Of a DNA stretch of 64,000 nt, positions 1 through 11,078 are shown in pieces. The DNA is from Platerodrilus igneus. Its lineage: Eukaryota > Arthropoda > Insecta > Coleoptera > Lycidae. The translations under genes and the position numbers were made by a program. The stretch lies in assembly GCA_036346225.1 (NCBI GenBank), contig JARFIW010000663.1:372001-436000 (forward strand). The letters run 5' to 3'. Numbering within the stretch: position 1 is the first letter of the stretch; each line of letters begins with the position of its first letter. The notes beneath the pieces are model-generated. The model had not been told where the DNA came from and did not search any database. It saw only the letters and a program-made list of their open reading frames with translations.

Positions 1-1592
1 TCGTAAAAGCTTTTTTTAGAAAAGCGCGATGAGAAGATGTTATCGTTTATTGTGGGATTCCCCTCGGCGAGGTTTTGTTAAGCAGATGAAGCCCTAAGTT
101 TGTGGATTGGAATTATTTTAGAAGCAACAGTTTCCTTAAGTATGCAAAGTCCAGGTGTTTAAACCCTCATTGACATAGGAGTCAATTCCTGGTGAATGTT
201 TGACTTTTTTGAGGTTAGTTATGGTGCAAGCTTTGTTATTACGTCTTCTAGACTTATGAAAATGATCATAGGAGAGGAGTAAGTTAATGATACTAAATTT
301 TATGAACGGATTAATTTTGGATTTAAGTTCAAACATAAAAGATCGTAGAAGTAATAATATTCTAACAATCTGATATCAGGGTTATTTTCTTAAATTGTGT
401 TAAATCGATAGAAACAAAAAAAAAAGACCTGGCTCTTTAAAAAGTAATCTAAAGTTGTTCTGTAAAACACGTGAAGTATACACGTAATAAAAAAAAAAGT
501 TGCAAAGTTCACTTTCCATTTAAAAATGTTTAATTATAGTCCGATATTTAGTAAGGTTGCCTATCATTTCTGTGCCATAACAAGTTTAAAATTTTATTGA
601 TTTAAACTATTTACATATTATTTAGTTTTTAGCTAAACTCAGTTGAAACATATGTAAACTAATCTAACAGATCTGTCAATTGGGTAATAAGAATTTTGTG
701 TTAAAATAATACCACACACTAAGGTCTCATTATGTAAAGATAAATTTATGGATTTTCAGAACTCAATTTTATTTTTTGAATATTATATCTTAACTTTATT
801 TAAAAAGAAAAGGAATTACATTAAATTACATTTTTGTTTCAAATCTTTTTATTCTATGAGTAGTTAACTTTAATAAGACTACAATTGAGAAAATATATTT
901 TGAGTAAGGAAATTAGAGGACGGTTGAAGCAGTATAAAATTATAGAAATGACGTACTTGATTTATCTTTCAAATCCATTTTTAAGTAAGACACCTTTGGT
1001 GTGGTAATTTCAAGATGAATAGTTTATAAGTATCGTTGTACTCTTTTGTTGAAAGACACTGTTCCGTAACCGTTCACTATTTATAATTCACCTTGTATAT
1101 ATCATAAAATACTCCTGCATACCTAATCCATTTTTATACATTATCCCTACCTACATTAAACTAACCAAAAACAAAGGAACAGATAAAAGTCGAGAGTGCT
1201 CAAGCATCCTTCAAGCAATTAACACGCGTCCTTCGATATGCCGTGCATCCCATCATGTTAAAAGGCATAAATCAGTTAATAAATGTTACATTGAAGTGCG
1301 TGACAAAGTGAACATTGAAGCAAGAGACAATTCATCATCAAGTGTAAGCCGTTTTGCCACTTCAAACAACAAGAATATAGTCGAAACCACCACATGTCAA
1401 ATCAAGGTTAGTTATCCAATCATTTATACTGCCAAACAATCTGTTATAATTGTTATCTGATTATCCATTTCGCTGGCCGTTTAGACTGTTAACCTTTCAT
1501 TCAATCAGCATACACAAGTCAACACCAAGCCTAACTTGTTTTCAAATACGCACGCTACGACTTGGTACTTCGTTAACTATACTTTTCACCCC
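1..1592. other. AT-rich sequence with no recognised gene
   Basis: I see no coding region, structural RNA or clear repeat boundary here. The sequence is AT-rich with scattered homopolymer runs. The last few hundred bases before 1593 lie downstream (minus strand) of the BEL/Pao fragment and do not continue its reverse transcriptase, so that element is truncated at about 1590. Confidence 0.6.
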
Positions 1593-2814
1593 CTAAACAA
1601 AAACGCGTGTTTTCAAATGCGCATGCGTCATTTTGGTCCTTCGAGCCGGATGATGCGGAATAAAATAGCAATCGTCTGAAATAGGCGGAGAAATTAAGGC
1701 AGTCATGTGACCACTTTCTAAATAATCTCCCATAAATTGAGAATATGATTTATGAAATTCGGGCCCTTTAGCAAGTCTGTATTCAAGAGAAATTAGACAT
1801 TTCAACGCTCTCGCGCGCGAATTTTCAAATTTAGGGGGTATCGTTTTAAAAGGCAAGTTTACACAAAAGCGACCGTCGATGTCGCGCGTGTGTTTTTTTA
1901 AAAATTTCATCAGCTGTTTCCTCGTCTTTTGTAATTATGGGTTTTGAAAGCGGTTCTTCAATTTCCCAAAATTGTTTTAAAGTATTATTAATAGAATGTT
2001 CGGCAAAGATAAAAAATGATCATACCGTTGGTAATTGTTGAGTTTGTGGGACTGGGTCTATCAGTGTCCAACCAAATATTGTATTGATTGCAGATGGCTG
2101 CTGATGCCCGCCATGAATCAAACCTTCGCTTACAACGGAAGGATATACGTCAGCTCCTAAGAGCATGTCTACAGGAGTTGAAATGTGCCAATTAGGATCG
2201 GCTAAATGCAATCCTGTTAAGTGTTTCCAATCGCTACGTAACTTGGTGTTAGGTAAGTTGGAACATATATTTGAAAGTTCAAATGGCTCTACATTTATTT
2301 CAAGGTTTGTATCATAACGTGAACGAATAATACAATTAGTGGCGCCACGATTTGAAGAAGCTTCTGTTTGCGCAATGCCAAAAATTGGTACTTTTGAAAA
2401 GCGACGAGAAAGAGAAAATTTTCGTGCACAGCTGTCACGCAGGAAGCTTGCTTGACTCCCTGGATCAAGTAGTGCGTGTATTTGATGAAAATTGCCAAAG
2501 GCGACTTTTATTTCTACAACCGCGGTAGATAGTAGAACTGTAATACCATTTTCTGAATTATATAAAGATGAAAAAGCATTGGTAGCTACAAAGGCGTGCT
2601 CCTCCGCATTATTGTGTGCAACTGTAGGTTGCTGTAAATTATTTGACTGTGAGTCAGATTTAATAGCTGATTGTACTGTTTTTGTAACATGTAATAACGT
2701 GTAATAGCGTTGATTACAGCTTTTACAAAAAGAATTAGATTTACAATTTAAGGTTTTTACGAAGGCAATTGATGCACAAATTTGCATTTTTTGCCTTCGT
2801 AGTAACCATAACAC
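1593..2814 (-). pseudogene. BEL/Pao retrotransposon pol fragment: zinc knuckle, aspartic protease, start of reverse transcriptase
   Basis: In minus-strand order the fragment encodes a knuckle-like CKSNSFCKSC motif, then a retropepsin of the BEL type (DUF1758/peptidase A17 style) with ALLDPGSQASFL as active-site region, a conserved IFGIAQTEAS stretch and LLGADVYPSVVSEG. It ends with the segment leading into the Pao reverse transcriptase (GRFCVNLPFK, then HMTALISPP and YFIPHHPARR, where the last is a frequent BEL landmark). An in-frame TGA at about 2018 follows the protease block and a frameshift in an A-run near 1900 separates the last block. The catalytic RT core, RNase H and integrase are absent, so this is a dead fragment. 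Family assignment rests on several independent motifs; exact ends are less certain. Confidence 0.85.
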
Positions 2815-2882
2815 CTTAAATTGTAAATCTAATTCTTTTTGTAAAAGCTGTAATCAACGCCATCACACGTTATATTGTGCCT
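2695..2882. repeat. Inverted duplication (hairpin) of the BEL zinc-knuckle coding segment
   Basis: Arms at about 2695-2767 and 2792-2882 are inverted copies around a ~25-base loop. Both encode the same knuckle (CKSNSFCKSCNQR), once on the minus strand continuing into the protease and once on the plus strand continuing for a few codons to a stop. The right arm carries a short extra segment (about 2802-2813) missing from the left one. This is a fold-back rearrangement inside or at the edge of the element. Confidence 0.85.
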
Positions 2883-2968
2883 TTTAATTAAAATTTATTG
2901 TGTGACATTTTCTTTCAGGGTCATCGTAATAGAAGCTGAAGTAGATACGTTCAAGAGGTTTTCAGATG

Positions 2969-3282
2969 TGTCGTTTATATAACTTGTAAGTTTTTTTGAT
3001 AACCATTATATCCTGTGAGTTTCTGCATCTTCTCATAGGATACTTTTGTTTCTTTTATTGTTCCTATAGATGCGGTGGCGCTCAATCCCCCGTTTTCTTT
3101 TGCATTCCCGTTTATATTTGAGTTTACTTTCTATCCACGCCCATTCTCATAGCTCACCCTTGGGGTAATTCCCAGACTAAGCCGCGAATACCACGAAGAT
3201 CATGAGACTAAGGGAAGTGATCACTATAAAGGTCACTTCGCTGACATATCATACCCAGCAAACAACAATAAAATTCACTTCA
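2969..3282 (+). repeat. 5' LTR of element G
   Basis: Begins TGTCGTTTAT and ends ATTCACTTCA. It is matched along its whole length by 7116-7431. The primer-binding site follows immediately, which fixes the orientation as plus. Confidence 0.85.
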
Positions 3283-3284
3283 CT

Positions 3285-3302
3285 GGCGCCCAACGTGAGG
3301 CT
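3285..3302 (+). other. Primer-binding site of element G
   Basis: TGGCGCCCAACGTGAGGC directly after the 5' LTR has the form of the tRNA primer-binding site used by many insect gypsy-type elements. Similar sites occur at 35475-35494 (minus) and near 26911-26932 (minus). Confidence 0.75.
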
Positions 3303-3584
3303 TTGGTCATTTAAAAGGGGCCCTCGAGTTGCTTTCATTTGGTAAAAATAAAGAATAGCTCACTGTCGTCCATACATGTTGATTTTCGTTTGGTAAACTC
3401 AAAAATAGTTGTTTAAAATTTTCATAGTACTCATGTCGTGTCTGGAACCTCAAAGTTTTTAATCGTTAGTTGTTCAATTGTTGCAACAAGCATAAATTTG
3501 CATTAAAGTAAAGTTTTCATTACTTCAACGTCGAGTTGGTTTAGAAATAAAATATCTTCAGGTTGTAATTACAATTTTTGTAAA

Positions 3585-3695
3585 ATGGCAGAAACATTTC
3601 GAATTGTTCATTTGCTCAAAGAAGAGCTGGAGTGTGAATTGCAGATTCGTGGAATAGAGAGTAGTAGACCAGTTTGGACAAATGAAAGATATTAG
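3585..3695 (+). pseudogene. N-terminal gag fragment of element G
   Basis: A 36-codon reading frame begins MAETFRIVHLLKEELECEL and continues with IRGIES before a stop. The pattern (start, LLK-EL, then RGI) matches the amino end of gypsy A gag in this window (MDPYRLLKDELFYEF then ARGI), so I read it as the start of a gypsy-type gag. Nothing recognisable as capsid, nucleocapsid or pol follows. The position about 300 bp after the primer-binding site fits a gag start. Confidence 0.6.
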
Positions 3696-3899
3696 GTCGT
3701 CTACTAGTGAAAGAGTTGGTAAAGCTGATTGTCTATTTGATCACTTGAGTTAAGAGGTTATGTTTTCTTAAATTGGTACATTAAATTTTACTGTCGTTAT
3801 AACGTTTGAGGATTGCTCTTGTGCAGAATGCACGATTTTGTTTTGCTAGCAGTTATTTATTTATATCGACATTGCATCGTAGCACGTTTAGCTCCATTT

Positions 3900-4125
3900 A
3901 GTCTAGGCGAGACTTGCGTCGTGGTTGGTCGCTCAGCAGGATGTTAGTCTAGACGAGACTCGTGAAGAGTTGGTCGTTCGGAATTACGTAAGTCTAGACA
4001 AGACTCGAGGTGAGTTTGTCACTCAAGTAAATTTTGCATCACCTTTTTTGAGGTTAGTGATTGTATAATTTTTGTTTATTGGTGTAGGTGAGGCTCGTAT
4101 AGGAGTTGTCAATTTAGCAAATTTA
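3900..4125 (+). repeat. Degenerate ~45-bp tandem repeat
   Basis: The motif agtctagRcRagact recurs at 3900, 3946 and 3991, each followed by a diverged GTTGGTCG-like stretch. A fourth decayed copy (GTAGGTGAGGCTCG) lies near 4083. The repeat is inside the internal region of element G. Confidence 0.6.
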
Positions 4126-5771
4126 TGCGTTATATGGCACTTTTATTTGTTTCAGCAGTTTAGTTATAAGTAGAGCAATAGTGTACCAGAGCATTGATTT
4201 ACAGATAGTCATGGTAGTAATTAGTCTTTATAGAAGAATTTGTTTAATAAACTACAGTGATTGGATTCAAAGTTTACTTTATACACATTTTAGAGCGTGA
4301 AGATATATATTGTTGTGGATTCAAAAGGTTAAATTTGGGGTAAACAATAAAATTTCAACCACCCTGTATAGAGAAAAGAACTAATTATTTATGCGCAAAA
4401 TTTATTTAATTCATTTAGGAAGAACGGACAAGTAGTGATGTATTTTTACAATTAATAATTGAATGGTTAATAAGTACATAAAGAAAAACAAACAGTTTTA
4501 AAGCAAATAGAATACGCATAATTAATTTTAATTTAGTTTAATTCAACACGTAAAAGCATAGGGAAACCCACTAGGGTAAGAAAATCAATAATTCCAAGGC
4601 AAAAGTTTTCTTAGTAACAAGCAAACGTCAGTTGTATCGGATACGACGAAATATAAAATCTAAGAATTGTTGTGGTAAACGGTCGATAATTAACGAACAC
4701 CTGCGTCTTTAGAAAAGATTACATTCGTCGAAATTATGAGCATATTAAGACAGGACTTCATAGAAAATATTTTCAACCGTAAGTTTAGTTTGAACAACAA
4801 GCTAACAAAGTTCTTACAGAGCAAGGGAGATGCACAATGGGTTATATACTACAGATAGAGACAGAAATATAGCGTTGATATTGAAAACGCACGTACTAAT
4901 ACACGTGGAGTGGAGATGAGCTGTCAGCAATATCGATTTTCTATAACTCAAGTGGGGTTTTGAACGCGACAGCAGACAGCAGACAGAGATAAAAATAGTA
5001 CAGGCGGAGTTTTATGACAACAGCGTATATGATCATTGGTTAAGAACCGACAGTTTTCCAAATGTAGACAAACGCGACAGGTGGGAGCGATTTCGAATAC
5101 GAACGGCACGTAGACGGAGTAAATTTCAGGAATTTCAACACGGTTGTATCAAAATTAGTAGAATTGAAATTTGAAAATAAGCTTTTCACGTGAAGTGTGT
5201 CCGGGGGTAGCATTTTGAACTAATATAAATACGGAAATTATTAAGACTCTCTTTGTCTTCTCGTCGCTTTTATACTAGGTTACTACGATAGACCAACATT
5301 TTAGTAGAGTTTTTGTTATGTGAGTATTAGATATGTTAATACTACATTAAATATAGTGCTAGCATGTGTAAATTATTAGTGGCCTTTTATTTATTAACGC
5401 GAACTACGAGTAGTGTATATTAAATTAATAGAGGTCTGGCTACTACTATACTAAGCTAGAAAATCAATAAATAGAAGCATAATATACGTGGGTAAGTATC
5501 ACAAACAACCAGAATTGTATGCTGTTATGGAATGGTACTTTGAAACGAGGCGCTTGCTCGCAAATGGTGTATCGTCTGTGAATCCGTTGTGTATAACAGC
5601 GCATGGTCACAAAGCCAATGGGTTCTGGTGATCGTCGTCGAGGAAAGGAAGCCTGAAGCATTCTCCAGGTAATTTATTTCAAATTTCTGTTGTCCGATAA
5701 ACTTTTGTAAAATTTTAGTGCTGTGTGAGTGAATTTTGGGGTTTATTTATGGTTATATAAACTTATTGGAA
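4126..5771. other. Interior of element G, no recognised coding content
   Basis: AT-rich sequence without pol motifs. A TATA-like TATAAATAC lies near 5224, followed by a CT-rich stretch, and could be an old promoter. No reading frame here resembles a known protein. Confidence 0.4.
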
Positions 5772-5980
5772 AAGATACATGTACTGGACAATTTATTGGG
5801 GTTATTTAAATATTGAAAAAGGGTGTATTTAAAACTTACTAAATTTTATTCTGAATATAAATTAGATTGTAAATGATAAACGAGTCTATAACTTTTGTAT
5901 TAATCTATGCAAGGTAAAAGGCATATACTAAATAAACTGGGTTATTATGAGCTCACCATACTCCAGTGTACAGTCAATGT
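5772..5980 (+). repeat. Direct repeat, copy 1
   Basis: About 207 bp from AAGATACATGTACTGG to CAGTCAATGT, repeated at 6396-6601 with few differences. The two copies bracket the LTR-like block 5981-6395. Confidence 0.85.
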
Positions 5981-6313
5981 TGTTACGTGCCGAAATCGGC
6001 CGTAAACATTTCGAATTTTAGTTTTAATTTGTAAGGATTTCGCGCCAATAATTTTGAAAAGACGTGTGTGTATTTCCGTCACTTCAGACAGTGCGTTTGC
6101 GCGAGATTGCGCCGACGCGGTGTGCCAAGAAGGGACTGGTGACCGAGACGTGGACGAATTTGGTTATCTTTGTGTCTTATTGTGTCTTCTTTTTTGTTAT
6201 GTAGGTTCCTTTGCCTTATCTCTGATTATCGTTCCTTATATCCGTTTCCTGTCGCCCCTCTACAAATAGGAAGAAGACAAATTTAATTTGGTTTCAACCG
6301 GGCCCAACGAACA
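5981..6313 (+). repeat. LTR C (gypsy-type LTR, with leader to about 6395)
   Basis: Starts TGTTACGTGCC and probably ends near AACGAACA. Its middle and end resemble the LTR at 11079-11435 (minus): both contain a GC-rich GCGCCGACGC-type stretch, then a GGAAGA-like run, then AAATTTGGTTTCAAC and a CCCACGCC shortly after the presumed end. The end is inferred from that comparison. The sequence to 6395 would be the untranslated leader. No coding region is attached. Confidence 0.55.
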
Positions 6314-6395
6314 CCCACGCCCGAAAAGGATCAACGGAGCCCCGCTGCCGTCATCATGGAGTAATGCTGTGAGAAGCCCTACAGTTTACGTAAGT

Positions 6396-6601
6396 AAGAT
6401 ACATGTATTGGACAATTTATTGAAATTTAAATATTGAAAAGGGGTGTAATTAAAACTTACTAAATTTTATTCTGAATATAAATTCGATTGTAAAGGGTAA
6501 ACGGGTCTATCAATTTTGTATTAATCTATGCAAGGTAAAAGGCATATACTAAATAAACTGGGTTATTATGAGCTCACCATACTCCAGTGTACAGTCAATG
6601 T
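6396..6601 (+). repeat. Direct repeat, copy 2
   Basis: Second copy of 5772-5980. It ends at the same CAGTCAATGT, after which the sequence is unrelated to what follows copy 1. Confidence 0.85.
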
Positions 6602-6998
6602 AGGGTAATATGTGGGGCCCATCTACTCATATCTCATTAAATTTGTTTGCAAATAAGTTTAAAATCTAGGACTTTAAAAACATATTACATGTGAGTGTGT
6701 AATTAGTGTACCAAACTGTTTTTATACATGTGAATAATTTGTCTGTAAATAGCGGTAAATAAAAGATTGTATGATTGTTGTATTATTTGGTGATTTTATT
6801 GAATGGTGCGCAAGTGTGAAGGAAGAATGGTTGTATATTTAGGTATCCGAGAAGAGGCACAGCTGAGCTAGCCAGGGAAGCTGGTGAAGATTTTTGAAGC
6901 AGAAATCAAAGGGTAAGAATTTTTTTTTAAGTTGTGCACTTTTGAAAATAATTTGATGACACTGGCTCGATGTTAAAAAGTTTAATCCCCTACCACAG

Positions 6999-7000
<2 letters not shown>

Positions 7001-7030
<30 letters not shown>
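7001..7030. repeat. (AT)n microsatellite
   Basis: About 30 bases of AT dinucleotides shortly upstream of the 3' LTR of element G. Confidence 0.9.
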
Positions 7031-7035
<5 letters not shown>

Positions 7036-7115
7036 GAAAAGTATCTTTCAAGGTTGGTGATCGAGCATAGAAGGTGAATAAAATTTTGTCGAGTGCGGGT
7101 TATAAATTCCAGAAG

Positions 7116-7431
7116 TGTCGTTTATATAACTTGTAAGTTTTTTTGATAACTATTATATCCTGTGAGTTTCTGCATCTTCTCATAGGATACTTTTGTTTCT
7201 TTTATTGTCCATATATAGATGCGGTGGCACTCAATTCCCCCTTCTTTTTTTTCATTCCCGTTTATATTTTAGTTTACTTTGTATCCACGCCCACTCTCGT
7301 AGCTCACCCTTGGGGATTTTCCACACTAAACCGCGAATACCGTGAAGATCGTGAGGCTAAGGGAAGTGATCACTATAAGGGTCACTTCGCTGACATATCA
7401 TACCCACCAAAAAACAATAAAATTCACTTCA
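7116..7431 (+). repeat. 3' LTR of element G
   Basis: Direct copy of 2969-3282 with scattered substitutions and small indels. Begins TGTCGTTTAT and ends ATTCACTTCA. Confidence 0.85.
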
Positions 7432-8785
7432 AGCGGTAACTCAAGATGTGGTCGCTAGGATTGCAAGCTGAAAGCTCTAATTCGGCAATAAACAGATCAA
7501 AGGGATACCGGACGACCTTCATTACCTAACCAGTTATCAGCAATTAGCCTGACACTAGAGAATTGCTCTCTTACAGCCATTAGGCAAAGATGGCGGTCTT
7601 GTATCTCATTAGTTTGTCTAAAACGTCATCCAAATTCGATTGGATATTCAAGATCTTGATCGACATCCTTATTTATTATTGCTCGAGTAGCCTTTCTTAA
7701 AATTGACACATTTAAATTATCAGTGCTTATATTGCAAATTTGCAGTTGATATTTTAATTCCTCCTTAAGGAGTTTTTCAACGGTAACCTTATTCTATTAA
7801 TCAGTTATTACTAATATAAAAAATTGTATCTCCAAGTTCAAGAAAAAGGTCGTTACTATTAAAATTTAACTTCTCTGCGTATCATTAAACAAAATAATCT
7901 CAAGATAAACTGTTAGTGCATATGTGTCTATATGTAATTTCCAAACATCCTAACCTTCTGCAAATTGATGAGTGTGAGTAACCATACAGATAGCTAACAA
8001 AGAAGTCCTACGACTAACAAAATCCCTCACGTTGGTGAACCAATTGTCACATACAGTTTTTGGCCCACAGAATATCTAGCAGGTGATTCATGGAAAATTC
8101 AGCGAATTACTCCGCTAAAATTCCGTTTCGGTAGAATACCGAAAACCTCAACTTTACTAACAAAAAGTTGTTCTTTCGACTAACTCAGTGAGACGGGTGG
8201 TGTATGTGTTTGTCAAGGGTTCCAGAAGGCTATCACGTACGAAATGTGGTGTTAGGAAATACTTTGGATGCCACCTAATCTCGCAGGGTTGCTAGGGATA
8301 TGTCCTAGAATGAATAAAAGGGGTGTCAAGATCCTGAGACAGGAGAGTGATTCTGACTTACAAATATACCTGAAAATTCAATAAAACCAAAATTATTTTA
8401 AACCCAAAACACATAGACCTATTTACGACTGCTAATTGCACAGTAGATTTCTAAAAGTAAATGTTAATTAACTAACACCTGAAATGTTCAATCATGCTTT
8501 TAAAAAACTGCAACACAATTTATTATGGCAAAACTGTAACTATATCATTTACAATAATGAACCAAGATACCCAGTATTTACAAAATTTGATAAAACATTT
8601 TTTAAAATCTTTTACACGCACATTTTCCTCACAATTACACAGTACAATCTCAACCATAGATTAAAAGTCATATATGTCATAAATCTACTAACTAAAAACT
8701 TAATCTACACACAAGAAGACGCACTTGTAAGTATATTCAATTCGTATATTCAACAATACATTTAGGTACTAACCTCCATTCCTTA
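7432..8785. other. Unassigned AT-rich sequence with a possible primer-binding-site relic
   Basis: No reading frame is recognisable. On the minus strand near 8023-8044 the sequence TGGTTCACCAACGTGAGGG resembles a primer-binding site; if real, the sequence above 8045 would be an LTR in minus orientation, but I could not define its other end. Confidence 0.3.
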
Positions 8786-9073
8786 CATGTGATTTTCCAA
8801 TGCTCTACCCGAACGTACCACATTGGCCAGGAAGAGTTTTTTACCTGAAAAATTTTGAATTTTGCCGAACTCTTACCATTCCAAGCAAGGTAGGGATTTT
8901 TAACGTGCGTGATAACACACACACGGGACCTCCATTTTACCTCTCATCCGAACGAGAGCGTATTTTTATGAAAAATGCTCGCTTAACATTTTTCAAGCTG
9001 GACTGTGTCGAGATTCGAACCCAAGACCTTGGGCGTAGTAGTCACATGCATACCAACTACGCCACGGAGTCAC
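8786..9073 (-). mobile_element. tRNA-derived SINE, near full length
   Basis: The head (9073 down to about 9000) reads as a tRNA: TGGCGTAGTTGG serves as the A box and GGTTCGAATCTC as the B box of an RNA polymerase III promoter. The body that follows (minus strand) contains GGATGAGAGG, a GTGTGTGT stretch, GCACGTTAAAAATCCCT and TTCGGCAAAATTC. A second, 5'-truncated copy with the same body lies at 27925-28145. A motif like GCACGTTAAAGATCCCT is common in central domains of invertebrate SINEs; that link is from memory of the families. The acceptor arm does not pair cleanly, so it is not a functional tRNA gene. Confidence 0.75.
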
Positions 9074-10082
9074 CTAACCTTCCTTCCAGCATAGTTTCAG
9101 CATCGGTTTATTTCAAATTTTATACTGGCAATCGGGTGATTGCTTATCTCTCCATTAAAGCTTTCGACTTCCGGTTATCTCAACCCAATTCCAACCTACG
9201 GGTTGAATTTTTGGGAACCAATTTGTCCCTACAAAACTAAACTGAGCCACTTAGTTGGGGATTCTATTTGGCTTCTTCGACTATTCGCGACCCTCCAAGG
9301 AACTTCCCTATTGAAGCGGCCTGTTGAGTGTTTGGATGTTAGAAACGATGTCTTGCTTTTGAAAGATGAAACTCCTCTTTTAAAACCACACAAGGCATTC
9401 TCAGCAAACTTCGTACAAATGGAACAAAATTGGACCTACTTTGTGTAGTTTTTCTACTACCTAACGTATATATTTAGCTTTACGTATAGTGGATTTAAAA
9501 TCAGAAATCTGAGTCAGCACAAAACTGTATATGACATGTCTTTGTTCTAAGACAATGAGATCATCTTGGCGCCATTATATCTTTTCTAGATAAAACGAAA
9601 TCAAGCTGTATTAATTACCATGATGACATCACCTCTAACCTTTTAAAAACTGACATATGAATTTCATAACCTTTGACTATGGATCAAATATTATGCAAAA
9701 TAACTTTCTCTTAGATTAGAATTTAAAGAAGCCTGAAACATATTTCATTAAGGAAATAACTTAATCCTATTGGTGAACTATACTTATACAGAAACTATTA
9801 AAATGAAATGTGATTATAATTATTTCTAAGGGAATGTCACTACCGGAAGTTTAAGATTCCGTAGTACTCGAAAAAAGTTTTTGGGAAGACATCAGAATAT
9901 TACCCAATATTTTAAGAGACAATTTACTTTTGCGAAAATGGATACCGCAAAAAAGAACCGGTTTTACAACTGACATTAGATTTGAAAGTAGATCAAAGAA
10001 GCAAATTAGATAAAAGTGTTGCCAATTATTTTCATAATATACTAGAGTTAGGTGACAAATTTAGTAGAACAAAATTAAAGTC
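9074..10082. other. Unassigned sequence
   Basis: No recognised gene. The part from about 9840 may belong to the same decayed gypsy copy as 10083-10136, but I see no clear motif before that. Confidence 0.4.
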
Positions 10083-10136
10083 GATAGTAACCCAATTAAA
10101 CAAAGGTATTATCCTGTTTCGCCTGTCATACAAAAA
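10083..10136 (+). pseudogene. Gypsy reverse transcriptase relic
   Basis: Eighteen codons read DSNPIKQRYYPVSPVIQK, the conserved entry into a gypsy-type RT. Gypsy A in this window has PIKQRYYPVSPYIKK at the same place. Flanking frames are full of stops, so this is a small surviving patch of an old copy on the plus strand. Confidence 0.7.
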
Positions 10137-10146
10137 CATACAGATA

Positions 10147-10702
10147 CAGATGGAAAAGCAAACGACCTGTTACCCACTATAACATTAGCGGATAAGAAAG
10201 TACTGCACCTAATGTTACTGAAGATCTCGGCCGACAAAAGCTAATGCGCTTCTAACTTTTAATGGTGATGTAATTTTGTCTAGAGATGAGTAGTTCAAGT
10301 ATAGCGAACGAAAATTAAATTTGTTGGTTATTTTACAAAAAGGATAGTAGAGGTAACAGGTCATTTGCTTTTTCCATCTTAATTGTCATAGACTAGTAGT
10401 TTTTGTCCGGTAATGCCATCTTCACTAAAATACCGGAAATTTAAAAAAGTTTCCGATAGTTAGTTGTTTATATTCAAGTATAGAGGGAATATGGGAAATG
10501 TTTTGTATATAAAAATATAAAATGATTTCCATATAATTCAAGATCTTTGTTGATTGTTTTGCGAAGAGAGACGTGCCAATCTGATGAACTGCAAACACAT
10601 CGAAAACGGCCATTGGCTATTCCTCTTGGTAAAATAACCAACAAATTTAATTTTCGTTTGCTATACTTGAACTACTCATCTCCGGACAAAATTAGATCAC
10701 CA
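10147..10702. repeat. Two interlocked inverted repeats
   Basis: Pair 1: 10262-10336 with 10629-10702 (about 75 bp each). Pair 2: 10147-10184 with 10343-10380 (about 38 bp each). Pair 2 begins where the gypsy RT relic ends, and its right arm starts a few bases after the left arm of pair 1. The arrangement suggests repeated inversion or fold-back of the same old element. Confidence 0.7.
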
Positions 10703-11078
10703 TATAGATACAGAATTGAAACAATTATTACAGTTATGCGTAGTTTAGAAAACTACTTATGCTTAAAATAATCAAATTCTTTTGATCAAAAAGAAACATA
10801 GTAGTTATTGCTTTATAGTGTGTTATAACCCCGCGTGCGTGTTCAGAGCCACATCCACAGTTGGCAACACTGGTACTATCAACATTCGCATTATTGCACA
10901 ACAAAGATGTTACGACATAGTTTGCCAAATTGTATCACATGCCAAATATGTTTACAGTGATACAAGATGCACCTTGAAAAGATAAAATGTACTCACTTAA
11001 AAATGTGGAACTCTTCGCGATTTTGTAGTCATGTTTGCGCAGGGGCCATGTTGATTTCCATGTATCTCGTTTGGCGTG
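10703..11078. other. Unassigned sequence, probably leader of the adjacent LTR near its end
   Basis: No gene recognised. The part from about 11000 to 11078 reads, on the minus strand, as the leader following LTR D, including CCACGCC shared with LTR C. Confidence 0.4.

Larger units (their letters stand above)
2969..7431 (+). mobile_element. Degraded LTR retrotransposon with paired LTRs (element G)
   Basis: Two direct repeats of 314 and 316 bp (2969-3282 and 7116-7431) start TGTCGTTTAT and end ATTCACTTCA, the TG...CA form of LTRs. A primer-binding-site-like sequence lies two bases after the first. A gag start follows at 3585 and is broken after 36 codons. About 3.4 kb of the interior shows no pol motifs, so most coding capacity is lost. 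The five bases before the 5' LTR (agatg) and after the 3' LTR (agcgg) do not match, so no target-site duplication survives. The LTRs differ by roughly 8 percent by eye, indicating an old insertion. No convincing polypurine tract precedes the 3' LTR. Confidence 0.75.

Noticed and set aside
8484..8765. Open frame of 93 codons
   Set aside because: AT-rich composition, no motif, no supporting context.
9000..9073. A functional tRNA gene on the minus strand
   Set aside because: A and B boxes are present, but the acceptor arm pairs poorly and the sequence continues into a body shared with 27,925-28,145, so it is a SINE head.
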